From positions 62,001 through 126,000 of the forward strand of contig CALJKR010000061.1 of NCBI GenBank assembly GCA_937974555.1: a stretch of 64,000 nucleotides of DNA, written 5' to 3'. This document shows, piece after piece, positions 1-9,027 of the stretch. The stretch's first letter is position 1. The number at the start of each line of letters is the position of its first letter. Below the pieces are notes generated by a model. It was given only the letters and a program-made list of their open reading frames with translations. It searched no databases and was not told where the DNA came from. Both the position numbers and the translations under genes were made by a program. This DNA is from an uncultured Flavobacteriales bacterium. Its GTDB lineage: Bacteria; Bacteroidota; Bacteroidia; Flavobacteriales_D; Sanyastnellaceae.

Positions 1-25
1 CTCTAACCAGCTGAGCTACCTCGCC
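1..25 (-). tRNA. tRNA, 5' part only (cut by window edge)
   Basis: Read on the minus strand, this is the start of a tRNA: a 7-nt acceptor 5' strand (GGCGAGG), then TA and a canonical D-arm of the TAGCTCAGCTGGTTAGAG type. The anticodon arm lies outside the window, so the amino acid cannot be assigned. A TATGTTTG promoter box sits 10 nt upstream. Confidence 0.88.
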
Positions 26-35
26 AAAGCGGGTG

Positions 36-43
36 CAAACATA
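36..43 (-). promoter_or_regulatory. -7 box (TATGTTTG) of the edge tRNA
   Basis: This is a perfect match to the Bacteroidota -7 consensus TAnnTTTG, read on the minus strand. It lies 10 nt before the first tRNA base. No clear -33 element is seen upstream, where the sequence is a long T-rich run. Confidence 0.6.
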
Positions 44-73
44 ATAATGTAATAAGTAAAAAAAAAATATTCC

Positions 74-790
74 TCAAAATTTTATTCGCGATCGCTGAAT
101 ATTTCGGCGACTACGGCCAATGTAATTGGAACTCTTGGTGACAATGACCAAGCCTGCCGAATGATGAAAATAATTGCTGCCAGATATGGGCATCAAGGCG
201 TCCAATCCTACCTTGGCCTGAGACTCCATGTTCAATCCCAATCTGTTCCTTACAAACCACAAGGTGAATCCGCCCCCTACATTTAAGTTGATGGAATTTC
301 TGAATACTGTCTGTGTGCGATGGGTATAGCCCAATCCGACGATGGGGTATACGTTGAATCCCATGTTGCTGATGGAATTTAAAAATGCATTTCCACGCGG
401 TACATACAATTTGTCAAAAAACGAACTGGCCAAATTGATCTGATAACGGATGTTTAAATCGGTACTGATGAAACTGCCCGGCGATAAATAACGCTCCTTG
501 TATATCGATGGATTCATTTTTAAATACCCCAAGCCCAAGTCGATCTTTACTTTGTCTTGGATGGTTTTGCCCAATACGATGCGCGTAGGGACAAAGGAGG
601 TCGACCAATTGCTCAAGGACAATAATCCCGAAAATGAATTGCGGTCATCGTCGATGGCATGTGATTGCAACTTGATGGTGGTGGGGCGTGTCAGAAACTC
701 TAAAAAATTGTTTTGCCCATAAACCGCGCTGTTCCATGACAAGCCTGCCATTAGGAAAAACACGAGGTAATATTGCTTTGATAGGGCCAA
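74..790 (-). CDS. Predicted outer-membrane beta-barrel protein
   Basis: The 238-aa product starts with a signal peptide (hydrophobic core around residues 7-18, likely cleavage before QNN near residue 26). The mature part is rich in alternating beta strands with glycine and aromatic residues, as in small outer-membrane porin-like barrels of Bacteroidota. I do not recognise a named family. The start used is TTG at 790, because no upstream in-frame ATG is seen and it keeps the complete signal peptide; a TATATTTG box lies 19 nt before it. The start codon is therefore less certain than the frame. It is transcribed divergently from typA. Confidence 0.72.
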   Translation of the reverse strand: MALSKQYYLVFFLMAGLSWNSAVYGQNNFLEFLTRPTTIKLQSHAIDDDRNSFSGLLSLSNWSTSFVPTRIVLGKTIQDKVKIDLGLGYLKMNPSIYKERYLSPGSFISTDLNIRYQINLASSFFDKLYVPRGNAFLNSISNMGFNVYPIVGLGYTHRTQTVFRNSINLNVGGGFTLWFVRNRLGLNMESQAKVGLDALMPISGSNYFHHSAGLVIVTKSSNYIGRSRRNIQRSRIKF

Positions 791-809
791 GTCGCTGATT
801 TATATAGCA

Positions 810-817
810 CAAATATA
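810..817 (-). promoter_or_regulatory. -7 box (TATATTTG) of the outer-membrane protein gene
   Basis: This is a perfect TAnnTTTG box on the minus strand, 19 nt upstream of the TTG start at 790. It shares the short divergent region with the typA promoter. Confidence 0.55.
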
Positions 818-859
818 AAGAATTTTCGTCTTAACCCGCGATAAATGAGAATAACGGCG

Positions 860-867
860 TACTTTCG
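860..867 (+). promoter_or_regulatory. -7-like box (TACTTTCG) of typA
   Basis: The box is TAnnTTCG, one base from the consensus, and lies 16 nt before the typA ATG at 884. It argues that translation starts at 884 and not at the in-frame ATG at 845, which would lie upstream of the transcript. Confidence 0.5.
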
Positions 868-883
868 CGCCGAATTTCGAATT

Positions 884-2695
884 ATGCAAAAAATCAGAAA
901 CATCGCGATTATCGCACACGTTGACCATGGTAAAACCACTTTGGTGGACAAAATGCTATTGGCTGGAAAGCTTTTCAAAGAGCACGAAACATCAGAGGAA
1001 TTGGTTCTAGATAACAACGATATCGAGCGCGAGCGTGGTATTACTATTTTGGCCAAAAACGTTTCTATCCCCTACAAAGGATACAAAATCAATATTATCG
1101 ATACTCCCGGTCACAGTGACTTTGGTGGTGAAGTAGAGCGTGTATTGAATATGGCCGAAGGGGCTTTGTTGCTGGTGGATGCTTTTGAAGGTGCTATGCC
1201 GCAAACGCGTTTCGTTTTGCAAAAGGCTTTGCAAATGGGTTTGAAACCAATCGTGGTTGTCAATAAAGTGGACAAAGAAAACTGTACACCAGAAGAGGTT
1301 CATGAGCAAGTTTTTGACTTGATGTTTAACTTGGGTGCCAACGAAGATCAATTGGATTTCCCTGTGGTATACGGTTCGGCTAAAAACAACTGGATGAGCT
1401 TGGATTGGAAAACACCTACAACGAGCATCGAGCCTTTGTTGGATATGGTTATCGAAAAGATTCCTGCTCCGATTTCTCGTGAAGGTATTCCCCAAATGTT
1501 GGTGACGTCTTTGGATTATTCTACTTACACGGGCCGAATGGCGATTGGTAAATTGCACCGCGGTGAATTGAAAGCGGGCATGAACGTTTCTTTGGTGAAA
1601 CGCGATGGCGCTATTACCAAGGGACGTATCAAGGAATTGTACGTTTTTGAAGGTTTAGGAAAGCGCAAAGTAGATTCGGTTGTTTCAGGCGATATCTGCG
1701 CAATCAATGGTATCGAGAATTTTGAGATTGGTGATACTTTCACGGATTTTGAAAATCCAGAGGCTTTGCCAAGTATCTCTGTGGATGAGCCAACGATGAG
1801 TATGTTGTTTACCATCAACGATTCTCCTTTCTTTGGTAAAGAGGGTAAGTTTGTTACCAGCCGTCACATCAAAGAGCGTTTGGAAAAAGAATTGGAAAAG
1901 AACTTGGCTTTGCGTGTTCAAGACACAGACAAAGCGGATCGTTTCAATGTATTTGGTCGCGGTGTACTTCACTTGTCTGTATTGATTGAGACCATGCGTC
2001 GTGAGGGATATGAATTGCAAATTGGTCAGCCTCGGGTTATTTTGAAAACGGTAGATGGTGTGAAGATGGAACCCATTGAAGAATTGACCATCGATTTGCC
2101 ATCAGAAATGGCAGGTACGGCCATTGAAGCGGTTTCTAAGCGCAAAGGTGAAATGAAAAACATGGAACCCAAGGGTGATCGCACGGTGATCGAATTTGAA
2201 ATCCCTTCTCGTGGTATCATCGGTTTGAGAAGTTATTTGTTGACGGCTACCCAAGGGGAAGCCATCATGAACCACCGTTACAAGGAATATCAACCCATGA
2301 AGGATGAAATTCCAGGTCGTTTGAATGGCTCTTTGATTTGTATGGAAACAGGTAACGCTGTGGCATACTCAATCAGTAACCTTCAAGACCGCGGTAAATT
2401 CTTTGTAGAAGCGATGGAAGAGGTGTATGAAGGACAAGTAATTGGAGAACATTCTCGTGATAACGACTTGGTGGTGAATGTGACCAAAACCAAACAGTTG
2501 ACCAACATGCGTGCTTCAGGTACGGATGCCAAAACGGTGATGGCGCCTCCCATTAAGTTTACTTTGGAAGAAGCGTTGGAATATATCGGTCCCGATGAAT
2601 ACGTGGAGGTTACGCCAAAATCGATTCGTTTGAGAAAGGTATACTTGAATGAAAATGAAAGAAAACGTTTCGGTAAAGATTTGGGTAAGTACTAA
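884..2695 (+). CDS. typA: Ribosome-binding GTPase TypA/BipA
   Basis: TypA/BipA is a translational GTPase of the EF-G family that binds the ribosome and helps 50S assembly and stress adaptation. The 603-aa protein has the family's usual length. The P-loop AHVDHGKTT is at residues 11-19, followed by the switch II DTPGHSDFGGEVERV and the NKVD G4 motif, then the EF-G-like domains and the BipA C-terminal domain. An in-frame ATG at 845 would add 13 residues, but it sits upstream of the likely -7 box, so the start at 884 (MQKIRNIAI) is preferred. It is a single gene ending at a strong bidirectional hairpin terminator. Confidence 0.97.
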   Translation: MQKIRNIAIIAHVDHGKTTLVDKMLLAGKLFKEHETSEELVLDNNDIERERGITILAKNVSIPYKGYKINIIDTPGHSDFGGEVERVLNMAEGALLLVDAFEGAMPQTRFVLQKALQMGLKPIVVVNKVDKENCTPEEVHEQVFDLMFNLGANEDQLDFPVVYGSAKNNWMSLDWKTPTTSIEPLLDMVIEKIPAPISREGIPQMLVTSLDYSTYTGRMAIGKLHRGELKAGMNVSLVKRDGAITKGRIKELYVFEGLGKRKVDSVVSGDICAINGIENFEIGDTFTDFENPEALPSISVDEPTMSMLFTINDSPFFGKEGKFVTSRHIKERLEKELEKNLALRVQDTDKADRFNVFGRGVLHLSVLIETMRREGYELQIGQPRVILKTVDGVKMEPIEELTIDLPSEMAGTAIEAVSKRKGEMKNMEPKGDRTVIEFEIPSRGIIGLRSYLLTATQGEAIMNHRYKEYQPMKDEIPGRLNGSLICMETGNAVAYSISNLQDRGKFFVEAMEEVYEGQVIGEHSRDNDLVVNVTKTKQLTNMRASGTDAKTVMAPPIKFTLEEALEYIGPDEYVEVTPKSIRLRKVYLNENERKRFGKDLGKY

Positions 2696-2712
2696 ATCAA
2701 AACCAAACCAGA

Positions 2713-2746
2713 ATAAAAAAAAGGGTAGTGCAAGCTACCCTTTTTT
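2713..2746. terminator. Bidirectional intrinsic terminator
   Basis: The stem GGGTAG (2723-2728) pairs with CTACCC (2735-2740) around a 6-nt loop. It is flanked by an A-run on the left and a T-run on the right, so it can serve both typA (+) and the convergent gene ending at 2735 (-). It overlaps the last codons of that gene. Confidence 0.85.
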
Positions 2747-3295
2747 ATTGGTCCATTTTAAATAACGACGATTGAGATCTTCTTGCACTTTTTTACAACG
2801 TCGGCGCCAGGGACCTTCCGCCAATTCTTTGGCGTCTTGGATGATCTCCCAGCATTCAGGGATCATCTCAGGAAATTTCTTTCCGCCCAATTCGATGACA
2901 TTTAAAGCAGCATAGCGAACAGCGGCCTCGACGTTTGGCTCAAACATCCATTCTTTGGCTGCATCAAACAGCAACCCAAATTGCTCGTGTTCTTCTGGCT
3001 TTAGTTTGAGTAAAACTTTGAGTAGCTCTCTGCGAACAGCAGGGGACAAGGCACGTTGAATGAGGGCCTGCATGAGCGAATCTTGGTAGTCCTGAATAAA
3101 AGCACATTCGCACTCCAAAGCCGCTTTGTAAATAATCCAAGCCGCTTTATCTCCACTTTTATCTGCGGATTGAATGCAATACTGAAAAGTATCCTCAAAG
3201 AATTCTCGGTCTATTGCAGCAATTTGCCCAAAAGAAAGGGCGTCTCTGACGCCCATTCCCTTTTGAAGTATTTCCGGTGAAAACGTATTTGCCAT
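2735..3295 (-). CDS. Unknown alpha-helical protein
   Basis: I do not recognise this 186-aa protein. It has no signal peptide or membrane segment. It appears almost wholly helical, with amphipathic stretches resembling HEAT-type repeats (for example EAAVRYAALNVIELGGKKFPE) and a basic C-terminus. Its ATG at 3295 lies 101 nt inside the 3' end of the upstream thioredoxin-like gene, in another frame. The next in-frame ATG (residue 14) would still overlap by 62 nt. It is the last gene of the ettA-pyrD-thioredoxin cluster and ends at the terminator shared with typA. Confidence 0.72.
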   Translation of the reverse strand: MANTFSPEILQKGMGVRDALSFGQIAAIDREFFEDTFQYCIQSADKSGDKAAWIIYKAALECECAFIQDYQDSLMQALIQRALSPAVRRELLKVLLKLKPEEHEQFGLLFDAAKEWMFEPNVEAAVRYAALNVIELGGKKFPEMIPECWEIIQDAKELAEGPWRRRCKKVQEDLNRRYLKWTNKKG

Positions 3296-4853
3296 TCTTT
3301 TTATTCTTGTTGGGCTGGGGACTGCCGTGATCCTCGTAATCCGTGCTCTTGATTCCTTCGGTGTTCAAATCTTTACCATCAATCAAGTGCTCCAAAAACT
3401 TGTCGATTTGTTCTGCGCCGATACTCTTGGCGATGATCTTCATGTCTTGGTCCATTAAGTATACTTTGGGAGTAGAGGTGACGTCCCAGGTAGTCCTGTA
3501 ATTCAAACTCAAAAGCGATGTTTTACCTTCCATGATCAATTTGGACGCCATCTCATTCGTCATGATTTCCTTGGTGTCACTGACATTGATCCAATCCAGA
3601 TTTTTTTCTTTGACAAACTTAACCCAACCTTCGTTTTCCAATTCATTGCCCACTGCGTAAACAACAAATCCTTTGTCTTTCCATTTGTGATATACATCCA
3701 AAATCAGCGGAATTTCTTTTTTACAATGCCCACACGTACTTTCCCATATTACCAGAAGGGTATACTTGCCTCTGTTTTTGTGCATCGAAATCCATTTGGT
3801 TTCAGAAGTATCAGGAAGAATGATGTCAGGTGCGATCGACCCACAAAGGCAATTTCTTTTCTTGTCTGCCGCATCTTTCATGTCCTTTAAACTTTTCTCA
3901 CTGCTCCATGTGGCTCTGCCACTGGTGTAATAGGTGTCAACCAAGTTCACAAACAGTTTGTCCATGCACATGATTTTAGAGGTCTCAGACAAATAGGTGG
4001 CTTGGTGGGTGATGTATTTGAAAAGGTCCGGATTGTTCTCAACACGTTTGATTAAAGCGTTTACTTCTGTAATCATGGTGTCAGGAATTTGGGGGAGTAC
4101 TTTGGTAAGGTAGGTCTCCAGAATACGATGAAACTGTTGGTCACGTACCATGCGCGAATCCGTTAGGTCGGTGTTGTCCCAATAGTGTTTTCTGAAATAC
4201 AGGTACTGCCACAATTGTTTTTTATCTGCACTTAAAGAATCTGGGGCATCTATGGGTTTAACATCGATGGCCATTTTTAGATACTTGCAGAATAGGTTAT
4301 TGGGATCGGCATTGATCAATTCCCATTGATAGGCGGTAACCTCTTCATTTAGTTTTTCCAATTCGGTGCGGCAAGCTTTTTTCTCCTCTTCGCTTTTTAA
4401 ACTGTCTGCGATGCATTGATCCAATGGTGTGCGAACCTTTAACTTTTGATTGATGACGCGAATAAATTCAAAAAACTTTTTATTGGTTTCTGATTTCACA
4501 ACCACAATTTTGGTTGGATCAGCATCCGCCGTGCAAGTGAATTCTATATCCTCTTCAACAGCCATAAATTCAAAGTAACGTGGGCCAGGCATCACCAAAG
4601 CATATTTGCCGCATTCTTCATAAGGTTTGCCTTTGAATTCAAATCTTCCCTTGGCATCCACCCGTGCGGTATCATTGTAATACAACTGCTTCCCATAGTA
4701 ATTGGCCAGGTAGATGGTGGTGTCTTTCAATCCTTCGATGTGACCGTAGATCTTGTGTTTTACCTTGGTCTTAGGTGAAGGGGAATTTTGTTTTTGGGCA
4801 AACGCACCTGCGAATCCCAAGCAAAGAAACAATAGCGCAAAAATCTTTTTCAT
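3195..4853 (-). CDS. Secreted TlpA-like thioredoxin-domain protein with N-terminal DUF4369-like domain
   Basis: The 552-aa protein has a signal peptide (cleavage after AFA near residue 19). A beta-sandwich N-terminal region of the DUF4369 kind covers roughly residues 33-115, followed by a long helical middle. The C-terminal thioredoxin fold has the redox motif CGHC at residues 374-377 and the cis-proline TSTPKVYLMD. Such proteins are periplasmic disulfide oxidoreductases; the substrate cannot be told. The last 30 or so residues (rich in N, K and R) overlap the next gene by 101 nt and look unlike a conserved tail, so the natural stop may have been lost or there may be a sequencing indel. It lies 51 nt downstream of pyrD. 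Confidence 0.88.
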   Translation of the reverse strand: MKKIFALLFLCLGFAGAFAQKQNSPSPKTKVKHKIYGHIEGLKDTTIYLANYYGKQLYYNDTARVDAKGRFEFKGKPYEECGKYALVMPGPRYFEFMAVEEDIEFTCTADADPTKIVVVKSETNKKFFEFIRVINQKLKVRTPLDQCIADSLKSEEEKKACRTELEKLNEEVTAYQWELINADPNNLFCKYLKMAIDVKPIDAPDSLSADKKQLWQYLYFRKHYWDNTDLTDSRMVRDQQFHRILETYLTKVLPQIPDTMITEVNALIKRVENNPDLFKYITHQATYLSETSKIMCMDKLFVNLVDTYYTSGRATWSSEKSLKDMKDAADKKRNCLCGSIAPDIILPDTSETKWISMHKNRGKYTLLVIWESTCGHCKKEIPLILDVYHKWKDKGFVVYAVGNELENEGWVKFVKEKNLDWINVSDTKEIMTNEMASKLIMEGKTSLLSLNYRTTWDVTSTPKVYLMDQDMKIIAKSIGAEQIDKFLEHLIDGKDLNTEGIKSTDYEDHGSPQPNKNKKNGKYVFTGNTSKGNGRQRRPFFWANCCNRPRIL

Positions 4854-4904
4854 TGACTCTAATTTATTGAATGGGGTTTTTCGTTGAAATAGCTTAACTA
4901 ATTT

Positions 4905-5930
4905 TTAAATTTTCTTTAGGGCTTTAGAAATAGAAAAGGCAATAGAAGGGCCTTCATAAATAAAGCCTGTATACACCTGAACCAAGTCAGCTCCGGCTTC
5001 AATGGCTCTCTGGGCATCCGCTCCATTGAAGATTCCACCCACACCAATGATCGCCAATTGGGGATTGCTTTTTCGGATAATTGAAATTACCTCCAGCGCC
5101 CTGTCTTGAGCGGGTTTTCCACTGACTCCTCCTGCGCCTATCTTTTCTACTTCGTCCTTAGAGGTAGACAAACGACTTCGGTCGATGGTTGTATTGCAAG
5201 CGATGATTCCTGCTACACGACTTTGGGTAACTACATCAATGACATCAGCCAGCGACTCATTGGTCAAATCAGGCGCAATCTTTAAGAAGATGGGCTTTGG
5301 ATTATGAATTTGAAGGTCGTGATTCTGAAGTGAAGTTAGAATTTGCAGCAGAGGTCCCTTTTCTTGGAGTGCACGTAAATTGGGGGTATTGGGCGAACTC
5401 ACGTTCACGACAAAATAATCTACGCAATCATGAAGCGCTTCAAAACAAATGAGATAATCTTGATAGGCGTCTTCGTTCTCGGTCCATTTGTTTTTTCCGA
5501 TATTGCCACCAACGACAACTTTGGATTTTCTTTTTCTAAGTCGATTGGCCAAAGATTGAACCCCATCGTTGTTAAAGCCCATGCGATTGATTAGCGCATG
5601 ATCTTGGGGCAAGCGAAACAGGCGAGGTTTGTCGTTCCCTGGCTGTGCTTTGGGCGTGATGGTGCCTACTTCAACATGACCAAATCCCAACAAAGAAAGT
5701 TCATCGATCCATCGTCCATTTTTATCAAAACCTGCGGCCAATCCCACGCGGTTGGGAAATGTAATTCCCGCTACAGTGACAGGTTGTTGGAGACTGCGGG
5801 CTTTTCTATTGAGAAAAAAGCCAACACCGGGAATCTGAGCTGCGAAGGACCACAACCCCATGGCTTTGTAATGGGCGTCTTCTGGATTCCAAGTAAAAAA
5901 AAGGGGCTTGATGATATTCTTGTACAACAT
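4905..5930 (-). CDS. pyrD: Dihydroorotate dehydrogenase (quinone), class 2
   Basis: This enzyme oxidises dihydroorotate to orotate in pyrimidine synthesis and passes electrons to quinone at the inner membrane. The 341-aa length and the N-terminal helical extension (about residues 1-45) mark class 2. The FMN-binding TIM barrel shows GLAAGFDKNG (63-72), the catalytic serine motif NVSSPNTPNLR (about 176-186) and the C-terminal GVGGI phosphate-binding loop. It starts 1 nt after the ettA stop codon (TAA A ATG), so the two are translationally coupled. Confidence 0.97.
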   Translation of the reverse strand: MLYKNIIKPLFFTWNPEDAHYKAMGLWSFAAQIPGVGFFLNRKARSLQQPVTVAGITFPNRVGLAAGFDKNGRWIDELSLLGFGHVEVGTITPKAQPGNDKPRLFRLPQDHALINRMGFNNDGVQSLANRLRKRKSKVVVGGNIGKNKWTENEDAYQDYLICFEALHDCVDYFVVNVSSPNTPNLRALQEKGPLLQILTSLQNHDLQIHNPKPIFLKIAPDLTNESLADVIDVVTQSRVAGIIACNTTIDRSRLSTSKDEVEKIGAGGVSGKPAQDRALEVISIIRKSNPQLAIIGVGGIFNGADAQRAIEAGADLVQVYTGFIYEGPSIAFSISKALKKI

Positions 5931-5931
5931 T

Positions 5932-7611
5932 TTATCGCACCAATTTTTTGTATTTGATGCGGGTAGGACCTACATCTCCTTTTCTCATTTTCTTGTTTTC
6001 TTCATATTCAGAGAAGGTTCCTTCAAAGAAGTAAACCTCTGAATCTCCTTCAAAGGCCAAGATGTGGGTACAAATTCTATCCAAGAACCAACGGTCATGG
6101 GAAATAACAACCGCGCATCCAGCAAAACTTTCGATCCCTTCCTCCAATGCACGGAGGGTGTTGACGTCGATATCATTCGTGGGCTCATCGAGCAACAAAA
6201 CGTTGGCTTCTGTTTTCAAAGTCATGGCCAAATGCAAACGGTTGCGTTCACCACCGGACAATACCCCACATTTCTTTTGTTGGTCAGATCCAGCGAAGTT
6301 AAACTTACTGCAGTATGCCCTGGAGTTAATGGTTGTTCCTCCTATTTGAATGACTTCATTGCCACCAGAGATTACTTCGTAAACCGATTTTTCTGGGTCA
6401 ATTTCTTTGTGACGTTGGTCGACATATCCAATCTGCACGGTGTCTCCAATCTTGATGGTTCCGGCATCCGATTGCTCCTCATTCATGATCATGCGGAATA
6501 GGGTGGTCTTACCCGCTCCGTTGGGACCAATGATTCCAACGATTCCGGCTGGCGGGAGTTTGAAAGATAAATTCTCAATTAAAATTTTATCCTCAAAGGC
6601 TTTGGAAACACCCGTAAATTCAATTACCTCATTACCCAAACGTGGACCGTTTGGAATGGGAATTTCCAACTTGGCTTCTTTCTCAGATTCGCCTGCGGAC
6701 ATCATCTTGTCGTAATTCTGCAAACGGGCTTTGTTCTTGGCATGTCTTCCCTTGGGATTCATGCGTACCCATTCCAACTCACGCTCCAATATTTTTCTGC
6801 GTTTGCTTTCTTGTTTTTCTTCTTGTGCCAATCGTTTGGTTTTCTGATCCAACCAACCGGTGTAATTGCCTTCCCATGGAATGCCCTCGCCACGATCCAA
6901 TTCCAATATCCATCCTGCAACATTGTCTAAGAAGTAACGGTCGTGGGTTACGGCCAATACCGTTCCTGGGTATTGCTGCAAATGTTGCTCTAACCAAAGC
7001 ACAGATTCAGCATCCAAGTGGTTGGTGGGCTCATCCAACAACAAGACATCGGGTTGTTGCAATAAAAGGCGGCACAAAGCGACGCGTCTTCTTTCTCCAC
7101 CGGAAAGCTTTTCAATTTTAGAATCTTCAGGAGGGCATCGCAATGCGTCCATGGCAATGGCCAATTTGGTATCCAAGTCCCAACCGCCCAAGGCTTCAAT
7201 TTTATCCTGCACAGCGGCTTGTCGGTTCATCAATGACTCCATTTTATCAGGATCATTTAAAACCGCTTCGTCCATGAATTGGGCATTGATCTCTTCGTAT
7301 TCTTTCAAAGCATCGGTAATGGGCTTTACCCCTTCTTCTACAATTTCACGTACCGTTTTGGAATCGTCCAATTGGGGTTCCTGTGGCAAGTATCCCACGG
7401 AATATCCGGGAGACCAAACGACATCGCCTTGGTAACTTTTGTCCAACCCCGCGATGATTTTCATAACGGTGGATTTACCCGCACCGTTCAATCCGATTAT
7501 TCCAATTTTGGCTCCATAATAGAAGCTTAAATAGATGTCTTTGATGATGTGTTTTCCTTGCGGCGTGTGCTTGTTCACGCCAACCATTGAGAAAATTATT
7601 TTCTTATCCAT
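5932..7611 (-). CDS. ettA: Energy-dependent translational throttle protein EttA (ABC-F ATPase)
   Basis: EttA is a soluble ABC-F ATPase that binds the ribosomal E site and gates elongation according to ATP/ADP. The 559-aa protein has two ABC cassettes: Walker A GLNGAGKST and GPNGAGKTT, signatures LSGGERRRVAL and LSGGERNRLHL, and two Walker B/D-loop LLDEPTN motifs. The linker between them is the charged ABC-F P-site interaction region (LERELEWVRMNPKGRHAKNKARL). There are no membrane segments. It is the first gene of the leftward cluster with pyrD and has a TATATTTG box 23 nt before the ATG. Confidence 0.96.
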   Translation of the reverse strand: MDKKIIFSMVGVNKHTPQGKHIIKDIYLSFYYGAKIGIIGLNGAGKSTVMKIIAGLDKSYQGDVVWSPGYSVGYLPQEPQLDDSKTVREIVEEGVKPITDALKEYEEINAQFMDEAVLNDPDKMESLMNRQAAVQDKIEALGGWDLDTKLAIAMDALRCPPEDSKIEKLSGGERRRVALCRLLLQQPDVLLLDEPTNHLDAESVLWLEQHLQQYPGTVLAVTHDRYFLDNVAGWILELDRGEGIPWEGNYTGWLDQKTKRLAQEEKQESKRRKILERELEWVRMNPKGRHAKNKARLQNYDKMMSAGESEKEAKLEIPIPNGPRLGNEVIEFTGVSKAFEDKILIENLSFKLPPAGIVGIIGPNGAGKTTLFRMIMNEEQSDAGTIKIGDTVQIGYVDQRHKEIDPEKSVYEVISGGNEVIQIGGTTINSRAYCSKFNFAGSDQQKKCGVLSGGERNRLHLAMTLKTEANVLLLDEPTNDIDVNTLRALEEGIESFAGCAVVISHDRWFLDRICTHILAFEGDSEVYFFEGTFSEYEENKKMRKGDVGPTRIKYKKLVR

Positions 7612-7634
7612 GGATGTCCTTTTAATTCTTACGG

Positions 7635-7642
7635 CAAATATA
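7635..7642 (-). promoter_or_regulatory. -7 box (TATATTTG) of ettA
   Basis: This is a perfect TAnnTTTG match on the minus strand, 23 nt upstream of the ettA start. It lies 14 bp from the oppositely oriented der box, so the two promoters are back-to-back. Confidence 0.6.
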
Positions 7643-7656
7643 CGTTTTGTAAGCCC

Positions 7657-7664
7657 TATCTTTG
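7657..7664 (+). promoter_or_regulatory. -7 box (TATCTTTG) of der, 4 nt from the ATG
   Basis: This is a perfect TAnnTTTG box. Only CGCC separates it from the der start codon, so transcription should begin at or right beside the ATG. It is one of the leaderless-type arrangements described in the findings. Confidence 0.6.
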
Positions 7665-7668
7665 CGCC

Positions 7669-8976
7669 ATGAGTTATACAGTAGCCATTATAGGACGACC
7701 CAATGTAGGAAAGTCAACATTATTCAATCGATTGACTGAAACCCAGGAGGCTATCGTTGACCCTACGTCAGGGGTGACACGTGATCGCAAGTACGGAACA
7801 GCCTCTTGGAGAGGGAAAGAATTTATCATTATTGATACCGGTGGTATGGTGTCAGACTCTACCGATGAGTTTGAAAAGGACATCAACAACCAAGTGCGCA
7901 TGGCCGTTGAAGAGGCCGATTGTGTTTTCTTCATGGTGGATGTGCGCGATGGCTTATCAGAATGGGATGAGGCAGTAGGGGATATGTTGCGCCGAATTGA
8001 CAAGCCTGTTTTTGTGGTTTGTAACAAAGTGGATACAGGAGACAAAGAGATGTTGGCTCATGAGTTTTGGGCATTGGGTATGGCTGAAAAGTTGTATTCT
8101 TTGAGCGCCAATAATGGTTACGGTACAGGAGAGCTATTGGATGATTTGTATGAAATCATGCCGAAAGTAGAGGAGAAGGAAGAAACGACGTTGCCGCGCA
8201 TTGCCATTGTTGGACGTCCCAATGTGGGCAAGTCTACTTTCATCAATACTTTGATGGGCCAAAACCGCTCGATTGTTTCCGATGTCGCGGGAACCACAAG
8301 GGATTCTGTTGATACTTATTTCAATGCCTTTGGCAAAGAGATGGTTTTGGTGGATACGGCGGGACTTCGCAAGAGAAAGCAAATAGAAGGGGACATTGAA
8401 TATTATTCTTCGATCAGAACCTTAAAAGCAATTAGAAGTGCTGACGTTTGTATGCTATTGATTGATGCCCAAGAGGGAATCACGGTTCAGGATTTGGCTA
8501 TTTTTCATGAGATAGATGAAGCCAATAAAGGCGTTGTTATTTTGGTCAATAAATGGGACTTGGTTGAGAAAGACCACAAGAGTGTTCAAGTGATGACGGA
8601 CGAGATTAAAAAACGGTTGTCTCCATTTACGGATGTTCCCATTTTCTTTACGTCCAACGTGACCAAACAACGTTTGTTGAAAGCCCTGGAAATGGCGCTC
8701 GAGGTATTTGAGAATCGATTCCAACGGGTATCCACATCCAAATTGAATGATATTTTATTGCCATTGATTCAGGCATATCCGCCCCCCATTTACAAGGGCA
8801 AGGAGGTGAAGATTAAGTTTGTTACGCAGTTGCCCACCAAGTCGCCGGCCATTGCTTTCTTTTGCAATACGCCGCAAAACGTCAAGTTGGCTTACCAGCG
8901 CTTCTTGGAGAACAAGATTCGTGAGCATTTCAATTTCACCGGGGTTCCTATTCGCTTGTACTTTAGACAGAAATAA
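7669..8976 (+). CDS. der: Ribosome biogenesis GTPase Der (EngA)
   Basis: Der is an essential double-GTPase needed for 50S subunit maturation. The 435-aa protein has two tandem G domains, each with GRPNVGKST (near residues 8-16 and 180-188), DTGGM/DTAGLRKR switch II motifs and NKVD/NKWD. A KH-like C-terminal domain (about 355-435) ends in RLYFRQK, as is typical. It follows a promoter box with a 4-nt gap and stands alone before the feo operon. Confidence 0.97.
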   Translation: MSYTVAIIGRPNVGKSTLFNRLTETQEAIVDPTSGVTRDRKYGTASWRGKEFIIIDTGGMVSDSTDEFEKDINNQVRMAVEEADCVFFMVDVRDGLSEWDEAVGDMLRRIDKPVFVVCNKVDTGDKEMLAHEFWALGMAEKLYSLSANNGYGTGELLDDLYEIMPKVEEKEETTLPRIAIVGRPNVGKSTFINTLMGQNRSIVSDVAGTTRDSVDTYFNAFGKEMVLVDTAGLRKRKQIEGDIEYYSSIRTLKAIRSADVCMLLIDAQEGITVQDLAIFHEIDEANKGVVILVNKWDLVEKDHKSVQVMTDEIKKRLSPFTDVPIFFTSNVTKQRLLKALEMALEVFENRFQRVSTSKLNDILLPLIQAYPPPIYKGKEVKIKFVTQLPTKSPAIAFFCNTPQNVKLAYQRFLENKIREHFNFTGVPIRLYFRQK

Positions 8977-8994
8977 TACCATTTTTATGGTATT
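8975..8994. repeat. Perfect inverted repeat (AATACCAT/ATGGTATT)
   Basis: An 8-bp perfect stem with a TTTT loop spans the end of der and the start of the der-feoA gap. No T-run follows, so it is a poor intrinsic terminator. Its position next to the feoA -33 region would also suit an operator. Its role is unproven. Confidence 0.4.
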
Positions 8995-9023
8995 GTCCGT
9001 CTTTGTGCTTTCAGTGATCTTTG
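8993..9023 (+). promoter_or_regulatory. Promoter of the feo operon (TTG-N20-GATCTTTG)
   Basis: The -7-like box GATCTTTG (9016-9023) differs from TAnnTTTG at one base and is separated from the feoA ATG by 4 nt (CATT). A TTG at 8993-8995 lies 20 nt upstream, a plausible -33 element overlapping the right arm of the inverted repeat. I saw no iron-box motif I could defend. Confidence 0.5.
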
Positions 9024-9027
9024 CATT

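Noticed and set aside
845..883. Longer typA start at 845
   Set aside because: It lies upstream of the likely -7 box at 860, and the extension is not part of the family's N-terminus.
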